Of a DNA stretch of 64,000 nt, positions 51,295-62,800 are shown piece after piece. The notes under the pieces were generated by a model. The model was not told where the DNA came from and made no database searches. It was given only the letters and a program-made list of their open reading frames with translations. The stretch comes from Formicarius rufipectus. Taxonomy: Eukaryota; Chordata; Aves; Passeriformes; Formicariidae. The first letter of the stretch is position 1, and each line of letters starts with the position of its first letter. The translations under genes and the position numbers were made by a program. The stretch spans positions 1-64,000 of the forward strand of contig VXAU01002491.1 in NCBI GenBank assembly GCA_013399695.1. Reading direction: 5' to 3'.

Positions 51295-52666
51295 TGCTAT
51301 TTTAGTCAAGCAAAGTTACTCTGAGACAGAAAAGGAGGCAGTAACTTTGTTAATATAAAAAGCTGCTGCAGACTGTATTCACCCAGAACCTGGCTTTGAA
51401 ATTTTCTATTTTAGACTTTTTTTTTTAAAAAAAAAGTAAATTAAAAGATGGATGTATGACTGTGTCTTTACTGTAAACAACCAGTCTGCATGCTGTATAT
51501 CTCATGTTGGAAGTTTGGCTTTCATATTGCTGTGCAGGTCAGTATTTAAAGATCTGCCTATGAATTAGACTTCCAAAATGCAAATAATATATGTATGTAT
51601 ATATTTATATATAAAAAACCTCTCTGAATACAGTCTTTACAGATTACCCATTGCATAAGGCAGGTGTCATTTAAAAAGACAAGTAGCGCTGTCTTCAGTG
51701 CACCAAAGTGCACCTCAAAATTTGGGTTCAGAAAGGGTGTAGAATTCTTAATTCGACCACCACTTACAAGAAATGCTACATTCTGACCGGCCAAGGGACA
51801 CACTAGAGCTCAAAAATACCAGTGGCACCCAGAGAGAACACTACAGATTAGGACTCTGAAAAAACTATTCTATTTAAACATGAGCATATGGTAGCAAGAG
51901 TTGAGCCTCAGAAAAGTTCACCTGTCCTCTGTTCTACTGCAAAATTTTGTAGTCGCTTATAAATTGTGACATAGTGAAAATCACCTCAAAAATTCTTTTC
52001 TTTGCAGTCTCATTCTAGAGAAAAACATTTTTGAGACAAAATCAGACCAACTGAGTTGAACTTGTAGTGTGAACATTTGTCTTCTCATATGTGTTCTGAT
52101 TGTTACAAAAGTGCTTAGAAAATTACATGCTTTTTAGTTTATCACTAAAAATTCTACTCAGCTAATCTGCCCATATACCTTAACCATCCCTCTCATCAGT
52201 ACAAATCTCTTTGACATACTTACTGTAATGATCTGCATGTTCCCTTCATCATAACCAGAACTCACTATCCCCCCCCTCTGAAATAATAACCTGACCTTTA
52301 AAGATGTTTCATATATCCAGCATTCAAAGGAGAAAAAAAAACCAACAAACAATCTGGGAAACATTAATTCAAAAAAAAAGAAAAATCATTCAACATCTTG
52401 CTCACCCCTCCATTCCCCTGAGAGAGAAGGGGAATAGAGGGCAAGAACTCACTAGGTCATTAAGCTGGCAAAAGCTTTGGAGAGAGACCGTAATTTGTCT
52501 TGTTAAATGAAACCTTGGTGAGGTGGCAAACACAACAGAGTGCAGTTTCCTACGGGTTTATGAAGCAAGATTTCTAACATGTGCTCAAGTCACATACGCT
52601 TGCAAGAGAGACAAAAAGGGAGGAAAATAGAAAGGCTTAAACACAACTGAAAAGGTTAAGCGTGGT

Positions 52667-52674
52667 TATTTACA
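52667..52674 (-). promoter_or_regulatory. NR3C2: Pumilio response element in NR3C2 3' UTR
   Basis: TATTTACA on the + strand is UGUAAAUA in the NR3C2 transcript, a perfect UGUANAUA Pumilio-binding consensus. It lies about 40 nt downstream (3') of the miR-124 match in the mRNA. Pumilio sites commonly promote mRNA repression or decay. Occupancy here is inference. Confidence 0.45.
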
Positions 52675-52714
52675 ACAGATACTGTAGGATGGTAAATTAG
52701 ATATGATGCTAAAA

Positions 52715-52721
52715 AAGGCAC
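52715..52721 (-). promoter_or_regulatory. NR3C2: miR-124 7-mer seed-match site in NR3C2 3' UTR
   Basis: AAGGCAC on the + strand is GUGCCUU in the transcript, matching miR-124 positions 2-8. The next base is U rather than A, so it is a 7-mer and not an 8-mer. miR-124 is a reported regulator of mammalian NR3C2 and is abundant in neurons, where this receptor acts. A 7-mer is expected by chance fairly often in a UTR this long. Confidence 0.5.
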
Positions 52722-53199
52722 AGCTTTCCCTTTCTTAAATACACTGTAAACGGTTCATTATGCATGCAGAACATTTCACTTTACAAAAAAATTACCTTGT
52801 TTGTTTAGACAAAGATAGTACTTAAATAGTCTCCAGCAAAATAGAGTTCTTTCAAAAATACTTTCCCATTCATCCTATTAACCATTAAAGATTTTTTTTG
52901 TCTCATTTACAAAAGTTCCTTACACCTTATTTCAGGTCCTTCACAATTTATACATACAGCAATGTACAGTACAGCAAAAGACTGCAAAAAATTATTTGTA
53001 AAGCCAGCACAATAGATACTATAAATTGATACCAGGGCATTTGTTTTTCACATCTTATCCTTTTTAATTAAATAGTAAATGGACACTTAACACAGTGTGT
53101 ATCATCTATGATGGGATAACATGGGATAACAAATGCCACAGGTGGGGATAACAGAGTATTCCACACCAAATGTTCTGTTATTACTTTACACGTTAGGGT

Positions 53200-53271
53200 T
53201 GTGTGTGTATATATGTGTGTATATATATATAGGTTTTTGTTTATTTTTTTGTTTGTTTTTTTTTTTTTTTT
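53200..53271. repeat. GT/AT dinucleotide run followed by T-rich tract, in NR3C2 3' UTR
   Basis: The run 53200-53231 alternates purine and pyrimidine without a break (GT, AT, GT, AT blocks). It is followed by T-rich sequence to 53271. In the NR3C2 transcript this reads as an A-rich stretch of nearly 40 nt, then AU and AC repeats. A TTTATT at 53240-53245 within it is an AATAAA on the - strand. Confidence 0.85.
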
Positions 53272-53454
53272 ACAAGAAAAGAATATTAATGCCCCATATT
53301 GACTTTACGTTTTATGTGCAAACCAAGGGTAAGCTTTAAAAAGTTCTCATTAGTTCTCGAACCCTTTTAAAACAAGCAAACAATACCAGAAACTACATGG
53401 CATATTTAAAACTCCATCTGTTAAAATATCAAAATCAAAGAGTTATTGACTAGA

Positions 53455-53462
53455 TATGGCTT
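53455..53462 (-). promoter_or_regulatory. NR3C2: miR-135 seed-match site 1 in NR3C2 3' UTR
   Basis: The + strand reads TATGGCTT, so the NR3C2 mRNA reads AAGCCAUA: a full 8-mer match to miR-135a/b (seed AUGGCUU plus the A opposite position 1). It is about 250 nt after the stop codon. Published human work has implicated miR-135a in regulating NR3C2, so the site fits known biology. Function in this species is inferred. Confidence 0.7.
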
Positions 53463-53712
53463 TTCATCCAGAGGAACAGGAACATTTTCTAAGTGTTTTA
53501 GGGTTATGGGGTAATTTCCAAACATCTAGGTCTTGCCAAATCCGAGTCAACTGTTTTCCATTCCCCAAACCCTTCGTATGATTTTAGACTATTCAGAGAC
53601 TGCTGAACAAGTGTAAATAGCATGTTTAAAATATGGTTTCTTGGGTCCTTCATGGGTGTGGAATAACACAGGGAAACTTAAGGCAAAGTTCTTCCATTTA
53701 AGACATTTTCTA

Positions 53713-53868
53713 TCACTTCCTGTGAAAGTACAGGGGCTTGGCATTCCCAGATTCCACCTTTGGTAGCTGGTCACTGATGATTTCCACCAGCATGGCTGGA
53801 AACTCTACTTTCAGTGCCTGAGACTCTCGGAAGGTGTAGAAGCAGAATTCCAATAAGTCACTAACAAG
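53713..53868 (-). CDS. NR3C2: NR3C2 terminal coding exon (exon 9)
   Basis: The coding part is 156 nt: 51 residues and a TGA stop (complement at 53713-53715). The acceptor on the - strand is TTTCTGTATTTCAG directly before CTT GTT AGT. The translation starts LVSDLLEFCFYTFRES and ends SGNAKPLYFHRK. Residue 9 (Cys) and residue 12 (Thr) correspond to human Cys942 and Thr945, and the Glu of MLVEII to Glu962 in helix 12. The final ten or so residues form the C-terminal extension that packs against the ligand-binding domain in this receptor group. Confidence 0.98.
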   Translation of the reverse strand, partial: LVSDLLEFCFYTFRESQALKVEFPAMLVEIISDQLPKVESGNAKPLYFHRK

Positions 53869-56800
53869 CTGAAATACAGAAAGAAACACTTTTTAGGAAA
53901 AACACTTTTTTTTTAAATGCAAACAACAGCTTATTGATACTTGATTATTACCAAGAAATGGCATCTTCCTTAGTCTTGGCAGTCCAGTTACAGGGTTATA
54001 AAGCAAACAAAAGAACCCAAACACCACAGGGCTACTTAACTCATTAAAAATCAGCAACCTAGGGAAAACCTAAGAGACCACAGATTTGATTTTTCAGCCT
54101 AACTGCACTTTTCATTTCAAAAATAGCAACTAGCCACCATGAAAACTGTAGGTATTTTCTGTCTATGAAAATTAAAGCTTTCTGCCCAGAGGGAAAAGAT
54201 CAGCAACTATTGTATCTCTACATTTCAGGGACACACACACTCATGAGATTATTTGGTTAACTCCAGGGTCTGCAACCAGAGCAGCTGATGTTTCAGCTCA
54301 ACAGCATGAACGCCGTGTCACATGGTGGCATTTTGGGTTTTACAACATCACAGTGTACAGGAGTTTTTTCGTGGCTGGGATCTAAAAACATCTCCTAAAG
54401 CCTTCCAGTACATTGGACCTGTTGAAATCTTTAAGAAAAAGACAACACAAGTCCGTCAAGAGGCAGAGGCACATCAGCTTCTGAAGCACGTCCGGATTTC
54501 AGCATATGAACTTTCACTGCAGTTACCAAATCACTGTGTTGTGTGATTAAAGAAAAACCAGAGCCTCTGCTGCTTAAAAAAAATCAAAAGTTAAGCTCAG
54601 CTTAATTTTGGTGCCTTATGTCCTTACAAAGATTCAAACCACTTCTGTTTGCGTAGTTTATCAAACACCACTTTGTCACTTCCATTCTTAACATGTAGAT
54701 TTGCACTTTGCTCTACAGCCCCTGTTAAAGACAGAGCAAATAAAAGTGGCCTTCTGGAAGGCAGAAAAAGAAATAAATTAAAAAAAATATGGACAGCAAC
54801 ATTATCATCCTGCAGCACCATACCTTATTGCTTATTGTCAGGACTTTCACAGCTGTTCTCACAAACATGTAAGCAATTTATGAACATCACAGGGAAGTGC
54901 TGAGGTCCCTCAAACAGATGACTTTCTGCTATTGAGCACTATGTGAGCCTCTTTGCTGTGGCTTAGTTTGTTCCCGAGGATCTGCCATGTCATTAAGCAG
55001 TGCTAATTAATTAAACAGATGCATCCCTAAATAAGTAGCATAGACATAATCTGGTTTTCAAGGGGGAAAAAAAAAAAAGCTGATGTTCAAAGGTTTACTT
55101 TACCCATTAAGAGGAAGTTGTCACTGAATATACTGTGTGCCAAAAATATTCCAAACAACACAAAACCAAAGTGAAGGAAACTCTTTTGGTGTAATCCCTG
55201 CTCCCTCCTCCCTGCCTCAAGCATCAAATACCAGCACCTAAGCAAAGTAAGCTTTGCACCCTAACACAGCCTTGGTGAATGTGCTACTTTTCCTAAACTT
55301 GTTGGGGTCATCTCTGTCCCACTGCCAACCATTCTCACTGTGCTGATTGCTTGCCTTCTGTGCAGTTCAAGCCAATTCCTGCCTTATCACACTCCTGTGA
55401 AGCCTCTGAATGCAGTAAGACAGGTATCACAGGAAAGTAGAAACTACTAATTCTGACTTCTTTGCAAGCTTTTAGTAGCATCAAGTAGGCATGTCTGGTG
55501 AATATGCAGACAAGGTGTAATGGGGAATAGTAACATTAATGAAGGAAGCATAATATATTCTATTCAGTAAAAGAGTCACAGTCCAGTGGGTGAAAACCAG
55601 GATGTGATCATGCATACTGTGACAGCATAGCACATATCCCACAACAGAGGAAAAAAGTTAAGGTTACACAATAATTTAAAAGAAAACACCAAAAACCCTC
55701 CTATCATGTAATACTTGGGTTTGAAGCCTCAAAGATAAACACATTTTCCATACCTATTCAGTCTGCAAAAACATTTGTTCCTCTCTTTCTTAGGCTAAAT
55801 TAGCAGCTTTAACATACCTGACAATAATCATCCATTTAAAGAAGATGGGAGTACGAGGAAGCATGTGTGTCACACGTGATCACGTGTGTCACCAGGAAGA
55901 GGGGCTGCAGTCAGGATCTTTTTAAGTTAAAAACCTGCATGGCTTTTGGGGCTGAGGAAGCATTAATTTAAAATAAAGAGGAACAAATGTGGGAGAATTG
56001 AAGGCCAACTCAGAAATACTAAAATGGAAACAGTAAGATAAGGTCAGACAGAGAAGGCTGCAAGGCTGAGAACTGTGCCATGAGCAGTGCTCTTTACTGC
56101 AGGCATGTTCTCATACACTGTCAAAGGTACCCTCCCCTCCCTGCCAGCCCAGCAGCCTTGGCATGAAGATGCACTAAAGGGAGGAAAAACTCATGTTCCA
56201 CAGGCAATGCTAATTTTGAAATTTAAGTCCCCACCTCTGCATCCCAAGCAACATCTGTTCAAACAGGTGAATAATTTAGCTAGTCTTTTGCTTGAAAAGA
56301 GAAGTTCCTTCTTCAGTAAGGAAATGAGAAAGTTTGTTTTCTCTTGGAACACACAAGCTCTGTCATTGCAGTGACAATGACTGATTCACCACAGGTTACA
56401 CGCAAGGTAACAAGCTGTCCAGCACCTCTGAATGCAGCTTAGGAATTCCCTAGATCAAAGATACTTCTGGTTGTGCATTAAACGCTTGTAAAACCCCTGA
56501 CTACACCTTACCTGACCACTTTTACCCTCTGCTTCTGGCAGTTTATACTGGGAATGCTGACACCTCCTCCAGTCCAGCAGCATGAAAGACAACTTCAATT
56601 AAGCAGTGAAATGAAGAGAGCAAAAGCACCAGTTTTCAGAAGCGGTGCAGTGGTGACTGGAAATGTACTTGCTTTTACAGTCTCAGTGCTTTCAGCTGCT
56701 GAAGCTGAAGAGTTACAGCTTAGCAGAGCACAGACAGTGCAGTGAAGGCCACAACTAAAACAATTCCCACTTCCCTGGGATGCAACCAGGACACTGTTCT

Positions 56801-59800
56801 TACCGCTTTAGTAGGTAGGTGTTCAACTCTCCTTGGAGCTGGCAATAAAACACGGCTCAGCACCCTCTGACAGCATTGTAAGCCTCTCTCTCCACACGGG
56901 GGGGATCGGGGCAGTGCTGGGGATGGGAGCTCAGGTCCTGCCTGCTCCTGGTGGGCAGTGCTGGGCTTTGCCCAGCTGAGTCCTCGGCAACTCCCAGAAT
57001 GGAGACTGGAGCCTCTCTGGGCTGGAAAATACCGCTGACTAAATTAGTCTGAGCTGGGTTGTGGGGATGGAGAAACACAGGTCAGAATAATCACATCCAT
57101 GTCACCCAGGCTGCTGCAAGATGCGATAGCTACTCTGCCAACAAGCGGATCAGCTGCTCGCTATAACCCTTCACCACTCCGGTCATCAATTATGAAGCTT
57201 ACTCTCATCAATACCCTGCAGAGAGCGTGCTGCACTTAAACATTCTCTAGGCTACAGCAGTCTTAGTAATTCTGAGATTTTTACTTAATCAATTTTTGCA
57301 TTTGCATGCTGTATTAAGCACCTCTGAGAAATAGGCATATAAATCAAAAGTAATTTTCTGTTATTAGGGTGGAGTTTCCATAAAATGGACTTTTTCACCC
57401 ATACTGTTCTTCATAATTAAAAAAATGAATATTTTAATGTAGTCTCTGAAGTTAATACAGTTACAATGACCTTTCAGAACTCACAGAATTTTTACAGCCA
57501 AAAGAAATTACTTCAGTTAGGAAATCTCACCATGCCTTTGCATTTCCAGAAATTGTTGAGTTTGCAAGGGTGCATATTTCTGTGCTCAGTTTTCTGACTC
57601 CAAATTCTCTCAGAATCTCTGAGTGAGGTATGAAAGCCCACAGTCACTTCTCTATCAGGAGCATCTTTGTGATTAAGCCTACTGAGACAGCAATTAAGAC
57701 AGCAGTAGGGTAACAACACAATGCTGAGTAATTTCTTCCTATTATTAGCTTCAGCTATTACTGTCAGAAACCTCAGTGTTCTCCTATATATAAAGAAAAA
57801 GACACTCCAAAACTTTTCTCTGCCCCTTTCAGGAAAGTGTCTCTGCCCACCCTGCAAAGAGCCCTCAGTGAGTTTGGGACTATTTCCCCATTTGCTTTTT
57901 CCCCTTTGTGCAGTGGATCCAAAGCTCCTGCTTCAACAATCAGTAAGGTTAAGGAAAACCACTGCCAACCAGGTCTTCATTATTTCATTACTACTGTATT
58001 CCTTTTTGCTCCCAGTCCTATGAAAATCCCATTATGCAAATTAATTATTACTCTGAGGACTCGGGAAGAAAGTTACTCCCCCCTGCGATGGCTCGCAGGC
58101 TGATTCTTGGAGGTATGTTTGTCCTTTGGTGCCCACAGTGGCCAATTCCAAGGTTTCTATGAAATCTTGGACTCTAACCCACGAGTAAAACCTTCCACAA
58201 ACACAGGGAACACAAGGTGAGACGAAGGGATGAAGCATCTGATCACACCTACGCAGTGTATTTACTTCATGCTAGAGAGGAATGAAAGGTGGATAAAATG
58301 CATATGGATTAGGCAGTAACAGTACCTGACCAGAGGATGTGAACCCTACTTCTGCCTGGACAAGTGCATTCATCTCACTGAGGAACTGCACTCATTTGAG
58401 TTTTCTTCATAACCATGTACACAGGGAAACCACAGCACTTGCCACATGCTCATGACACGGGAGAACCTGAGCTGAACTCATTTTGTGTGCCTGGGGGATG
58501 CAGGCAAACCCACAGCATCACACACCAGCAAAGCGTCCTCAGCCCTTGGCCAGGGGAAAGTTGGAGCCAAGTCTCCCTTGCTCTTCTGTCAACAGTACTG
58601 GGGTTCTGCCCTTCTCCAACAAACACCTATTAACATGAGGAAAAAGAGATACAACCATCACAAATGGAGCAAGATGACTCTCAGAGTAGCTCCTGTCTAC
58701 ATGAGGGCACTGGGAATCCATTTCTCACCTGACTGATGCACATTAGCTACTGCAACACACACCTAGCACACCCCTACATGGCTGCTGCTCTGGGGTGCAC
58801 TGGGAGTAGGGACTGCATCTGTCCTCTGAATAAACAGAGAAAATGCTCACCCTGAGAATTCAGGCACGGGGACTAAAACAAGGCTCCAGACGGCTCATCA
58901 TCTGCGGGACACAGTTTTGGCATATCAATAGCAAAAATGCACCCAAAGGTGGTGGTGGCGGGCAGCTGAGGGGCTCGGGCAGGTGAGGGGCTCATCTGCA
59001 GCATTTGGAACCTGCAGAGGAACATTTGCATCCAGGGCAGCACGCCTTGTAAACCTGCCCCTCGAGGATCCATGCCCTTCTTCCCACTGTCCGATTTTTC
59101 AGGGAGTGAAATCCTGGCACTCTCAGCCTATGGAAAGATCTACCTCAGCTATAAAGTATTCCCTTCAGGAACCATAAAAAATTAATTATTCAGCAGCGTG
59201 AGCCTTAAAGAATTTATTTTTGCTTGGCAGAAAATGTCAACATGTGAATGACAGCGCGGGGCGCTGCCTTGCCAAGACAAGGGGAAGGTTCACATTAGGG
59301 TTTAATGTCATGGCATCGAAACAAAAGCTCTCTTCACTCAAAGTCTGTTTAGTATCAGCCAGATTGAACCCAAATTCAGCTTTTGTTCTGCAAACTGCCT
59401 AACCATACACTGTGGTCTCTATATGAAATGAGGCTCACCATGCAAGACACAACCCATCCTGCCAAAGCCAACAGGAGATGCTGAGGAGGATCCAAATGAA
59501 GCTTCTGATACCATATGTAGTACATCTGTTTCTAATGTTCCTGCATGTCATTTGTCTGATCCCATAAGGCAGTTCACCTATATCCAAATGCTGCATATGC
59601 ATCTCTCTCCGAAATGCCCATGGCTATTCATGGACACAAGACCAAAATCTTCATATTCTGGGTAGAGAGGTGGGTTGTCCTTGCTACACTGAGCATAAGG
59701 CTGCTTCAGGAAATGATGCAGGTGAGCCAGTCACAATCTAAGAAATACAGTCCCTACAAGCAGGAAAATACAGAATCACTAAATCGTTAAGGTTGGAAGA

Positions 59801-62800
59801 GACCTCACAGATCACCGAGTCCAACCACAAACCCAGCACCACCAGCTCCACCACTAAATCCTGCCCATAAGTGCCACATCTACTGTTTTTTGAACCCTTC
59901 TAGGGACAGCATGATTGCCTTGCTGCTCTCAGTGCTCCCAGAAGCTACACATGCTGGGGTCCATCCACACACTCAACACTGAGCCACAGCACATCAGCAA
60001 GTAAATGGCAACACCCTCCTCCTTTCTGTCATCTCGTGCCCAGGGAGAGGAGGGGCAATGCTGTGCAATTGGACAGACACTGTCAGCCCGTGCCTGCTGT
60101 GTCAGCAACCGCTGCTCCCACACTGCATCACGTCAGTAAGGAGCATTCTGGGGCAGGGCAGCAGTGACACAAACTACAGGGCAGCCTGCAGGCTCCTAAG
60201 GATGAACACAGGTGTGCACACACACGTGGCATGAAACCCTGTTCATACCTTGTCTGCTTGGGATGGGCTTCCATCTCCTCTTTTTCAGTTGCACTTTTGG
60301 TTCTTTGAGGCTTTATGGATGTTTAGACAATGGATCATTAAATAAAGTTGCTGATGTTTCCAAATACCAAAGTGCCTACCTGACCCTCTTGAAAACGTCT
60401 GTTTTTCCTCAGCTCGGCACTTTTCTACCTGGACATATGTTCACTGTGTGGATTAGTAATTCAGTATAATGAGCAATGTAAAACCATCTTGTTTGGGCTT
60501 CTTTTTCTTCCTCATATTATATAAGCCAAGCATACTGTAATTCAATATTTCCATGCACTCTGTTTCACACAGTCCTCAGAAAGACTACGTAAAAAATGAG
60601 GTTGATGAAAGCAAGTGTGAAGGTGCAAAGCAGAAGGGTTTTTTTATTGTTTGTCGCTACACTCAGGTAAAGTGAATTCCATGAGCAGTGAGATCCTGCT
60701 CTGCTCTGATGGAAAAGCTGGATGCAGCAGCAGGGCTGAACATGTATGAATTCTGCACCAGTCCCTTTGGGTTTGCACTGCAAATGCCAGTGCTGTGGCC
60801 ACAGCACCATGTAAACACTGGGCCTCACCAAATATACAGTGATCCTCTAAAACTATAATGGAGCAAGTTAAAAAATACATAGGTGACAGCTGAAAACACA
60901 TTCCTCCTGTACTAAGGAACTGAGCAGAAAATTTGCATTTACACTGATTGAATGGAGAGATTCTGCACTTACAGGCAGTGGGGAGAGAATAATAATTCTC
61001 CCTTCTCATTAATATTATCGCTACTCTAAATTTATTCTGATGGGTTTCAAAACCAAAAAAGCAAAAAAAAACAGTTTTAGAGAGAAAAAAATAAATAAGT
61101 GTCTTTGTTGAACAAGTCTGCAGCATCATCAGTGAAAGGAAGCACTGTTGTGCAGACAACCAGCCTTTTTAATGCAGATTGCTGACAATGGGACTGTCTT
61201 TAAAAAGTCCTTTGAAACAAAGTGCTCTATTAAAACAAAAGTAATGTAAAAATAGCTTAATTAAAAATTAAATAAAATGCAGGAGCAGTCTGCTTCCTCT
61301 GGTTAGTTCAGCTCCCAGTGGTTAATGCTGTGTTTTGGAAAATGTCTGTAGGACACGGTAGCCTTCTCAGTAAGCACGAGCCTGTCATCCCGTCACCTTA
61401 ACCACACAAACACACCCATTGAAATAACTAATCACAGACACTGCCTATCCTGAAGAGGATTAGAAAGCTCCATAAATACAGGGGTTTGTTACGCTGCCTT
61501 GAGGTTCAGATGGGAATTCTTGCAAACGATTTTATCACCCACCCCTTTTCTTTCCACTAAAAACACTACAACTTCCTTTGCTGGCACTGAGCAAGTGAAA
61601 CCTGATCTCTGAAGAATGAGCTATTACTGCAGTACTAATAATACTCTCCCTGCCTCCCACTAAGATTTGCAATGTTTTAATGAACAACAGAACAATATTT
61701 GAAAAATAATTCCATATGTACATTCTGTAAACAGACCTCAGGCCCTTACACTGATTTGACCTGAAGTGCACTGTACTGTACCGTCTCTACAAAACGAAAT
61801 TTAAGTCAAGTACAAAGAAGTACATTTATATGCAGTGGATTATTCATGCAGCAAAGTTCCTTCCCTGCCCACCCAGGATGGAGTAGGACAGTGTTCCCCT
61901 TTGCTGCAGTTAAACAGTTTTAACTGGGAGGTGATCAGCATGCTGCTGGGCTTCAACCTCCTCTCATGTACCAAACACAACTCAAGGGCGCTCTCACTGC
62001 TCCCAGGGGTCTCTTGTCACTTGCTGCACTGTGACACAGCTTCAGAGAGGATGCTGCCAGCCCTGCTGGCCCATGCAATGGGCTGGTCCCCAGGGCACTC
62101 TCTGGAGACACTGAGAAAACCCCTCAGCTTGGAGAGACCATAACACCTGGGTCACTTGCTTCCTCTGTGGGGACTGCACCGAGATACTGCTCTGCTGCTG
62201 CTCAAAGCATGTAGAAATGTAAATCTTTGCACTTACCATTGTACTGGCTAGAACCAGGCTGCTCCCTACTAAACAGCTCAACATTATGGATATCCCATCT
62301 GAAATCACAAGCTGGTTCGTGCATCTGCCATAGCCCCTCAGTGTCACTCTGGACAGAGACATCAACAGCCTGGGTGTATTGAGACTGAACTTTTGGTTTC
62401 CCATGTCATTCATCACATCTCACACCTGGCACATGTAAAACAAACACCTCATACTGGAATGGGGCAGGGCAGAGTAGAAATAACCTAACGAGGAATCTTA
62501 CACTTGAAAAACATAAATAAAGCTTCCGATACCCAAGAATGGCTCCAAGGTCTTAATACCCCTCTTAAAGTTGTCATTCTTCCAATCCCAGCTGTAAAAG
62601 ATGACTGAATTAATTCAGCATTTACTAGCACATCAGGCATGTTAGATGTGTGACAGGCTACTGCGGCACCTTTCCCTGGGAAGCTGTGCATGGACACTCC
62701 GTGGGGAGCTCCAGCGCTGTGTCCAGCGGGGTCACAGCTCACATCTCCTGCTGTGCAGAGTCTCTGGCCCCACGAACAGCTCTGACCTTACATGGATCGT

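Larger units (their letters stand above)
51050..53712 (-). other. NR3C2: NR3C2 3' UTR (predicted)
   Basis: This is AT-rich sequence after the TGA with no recognisable transposable element. On the - strand an AATAAA at 51068-51073 gives a 3' UTR of about 2.6 kb, close to the length I recall for human NR3C2. It contains two miR-135 8-mer sites, a miR-124 7-mer, a Pumilio element, a GT/AT dinucleotide tract with an A-rich run (in the transcript), and three copies of an 8-base motif near 53113-53152. Signals at 50293 and 50196 could extend it to about 50,180. An earlier one at 53240 could shorten it. Confidence 0.7.

Noticed and set aside
60644..61159. 171-codon - strand frame in the NR3C2 last intron
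   Set aside because: Cys/Phe/Leu-rich with no recognisable domain, no splice or promoter context, and a length not far from chance expectation in this composition.
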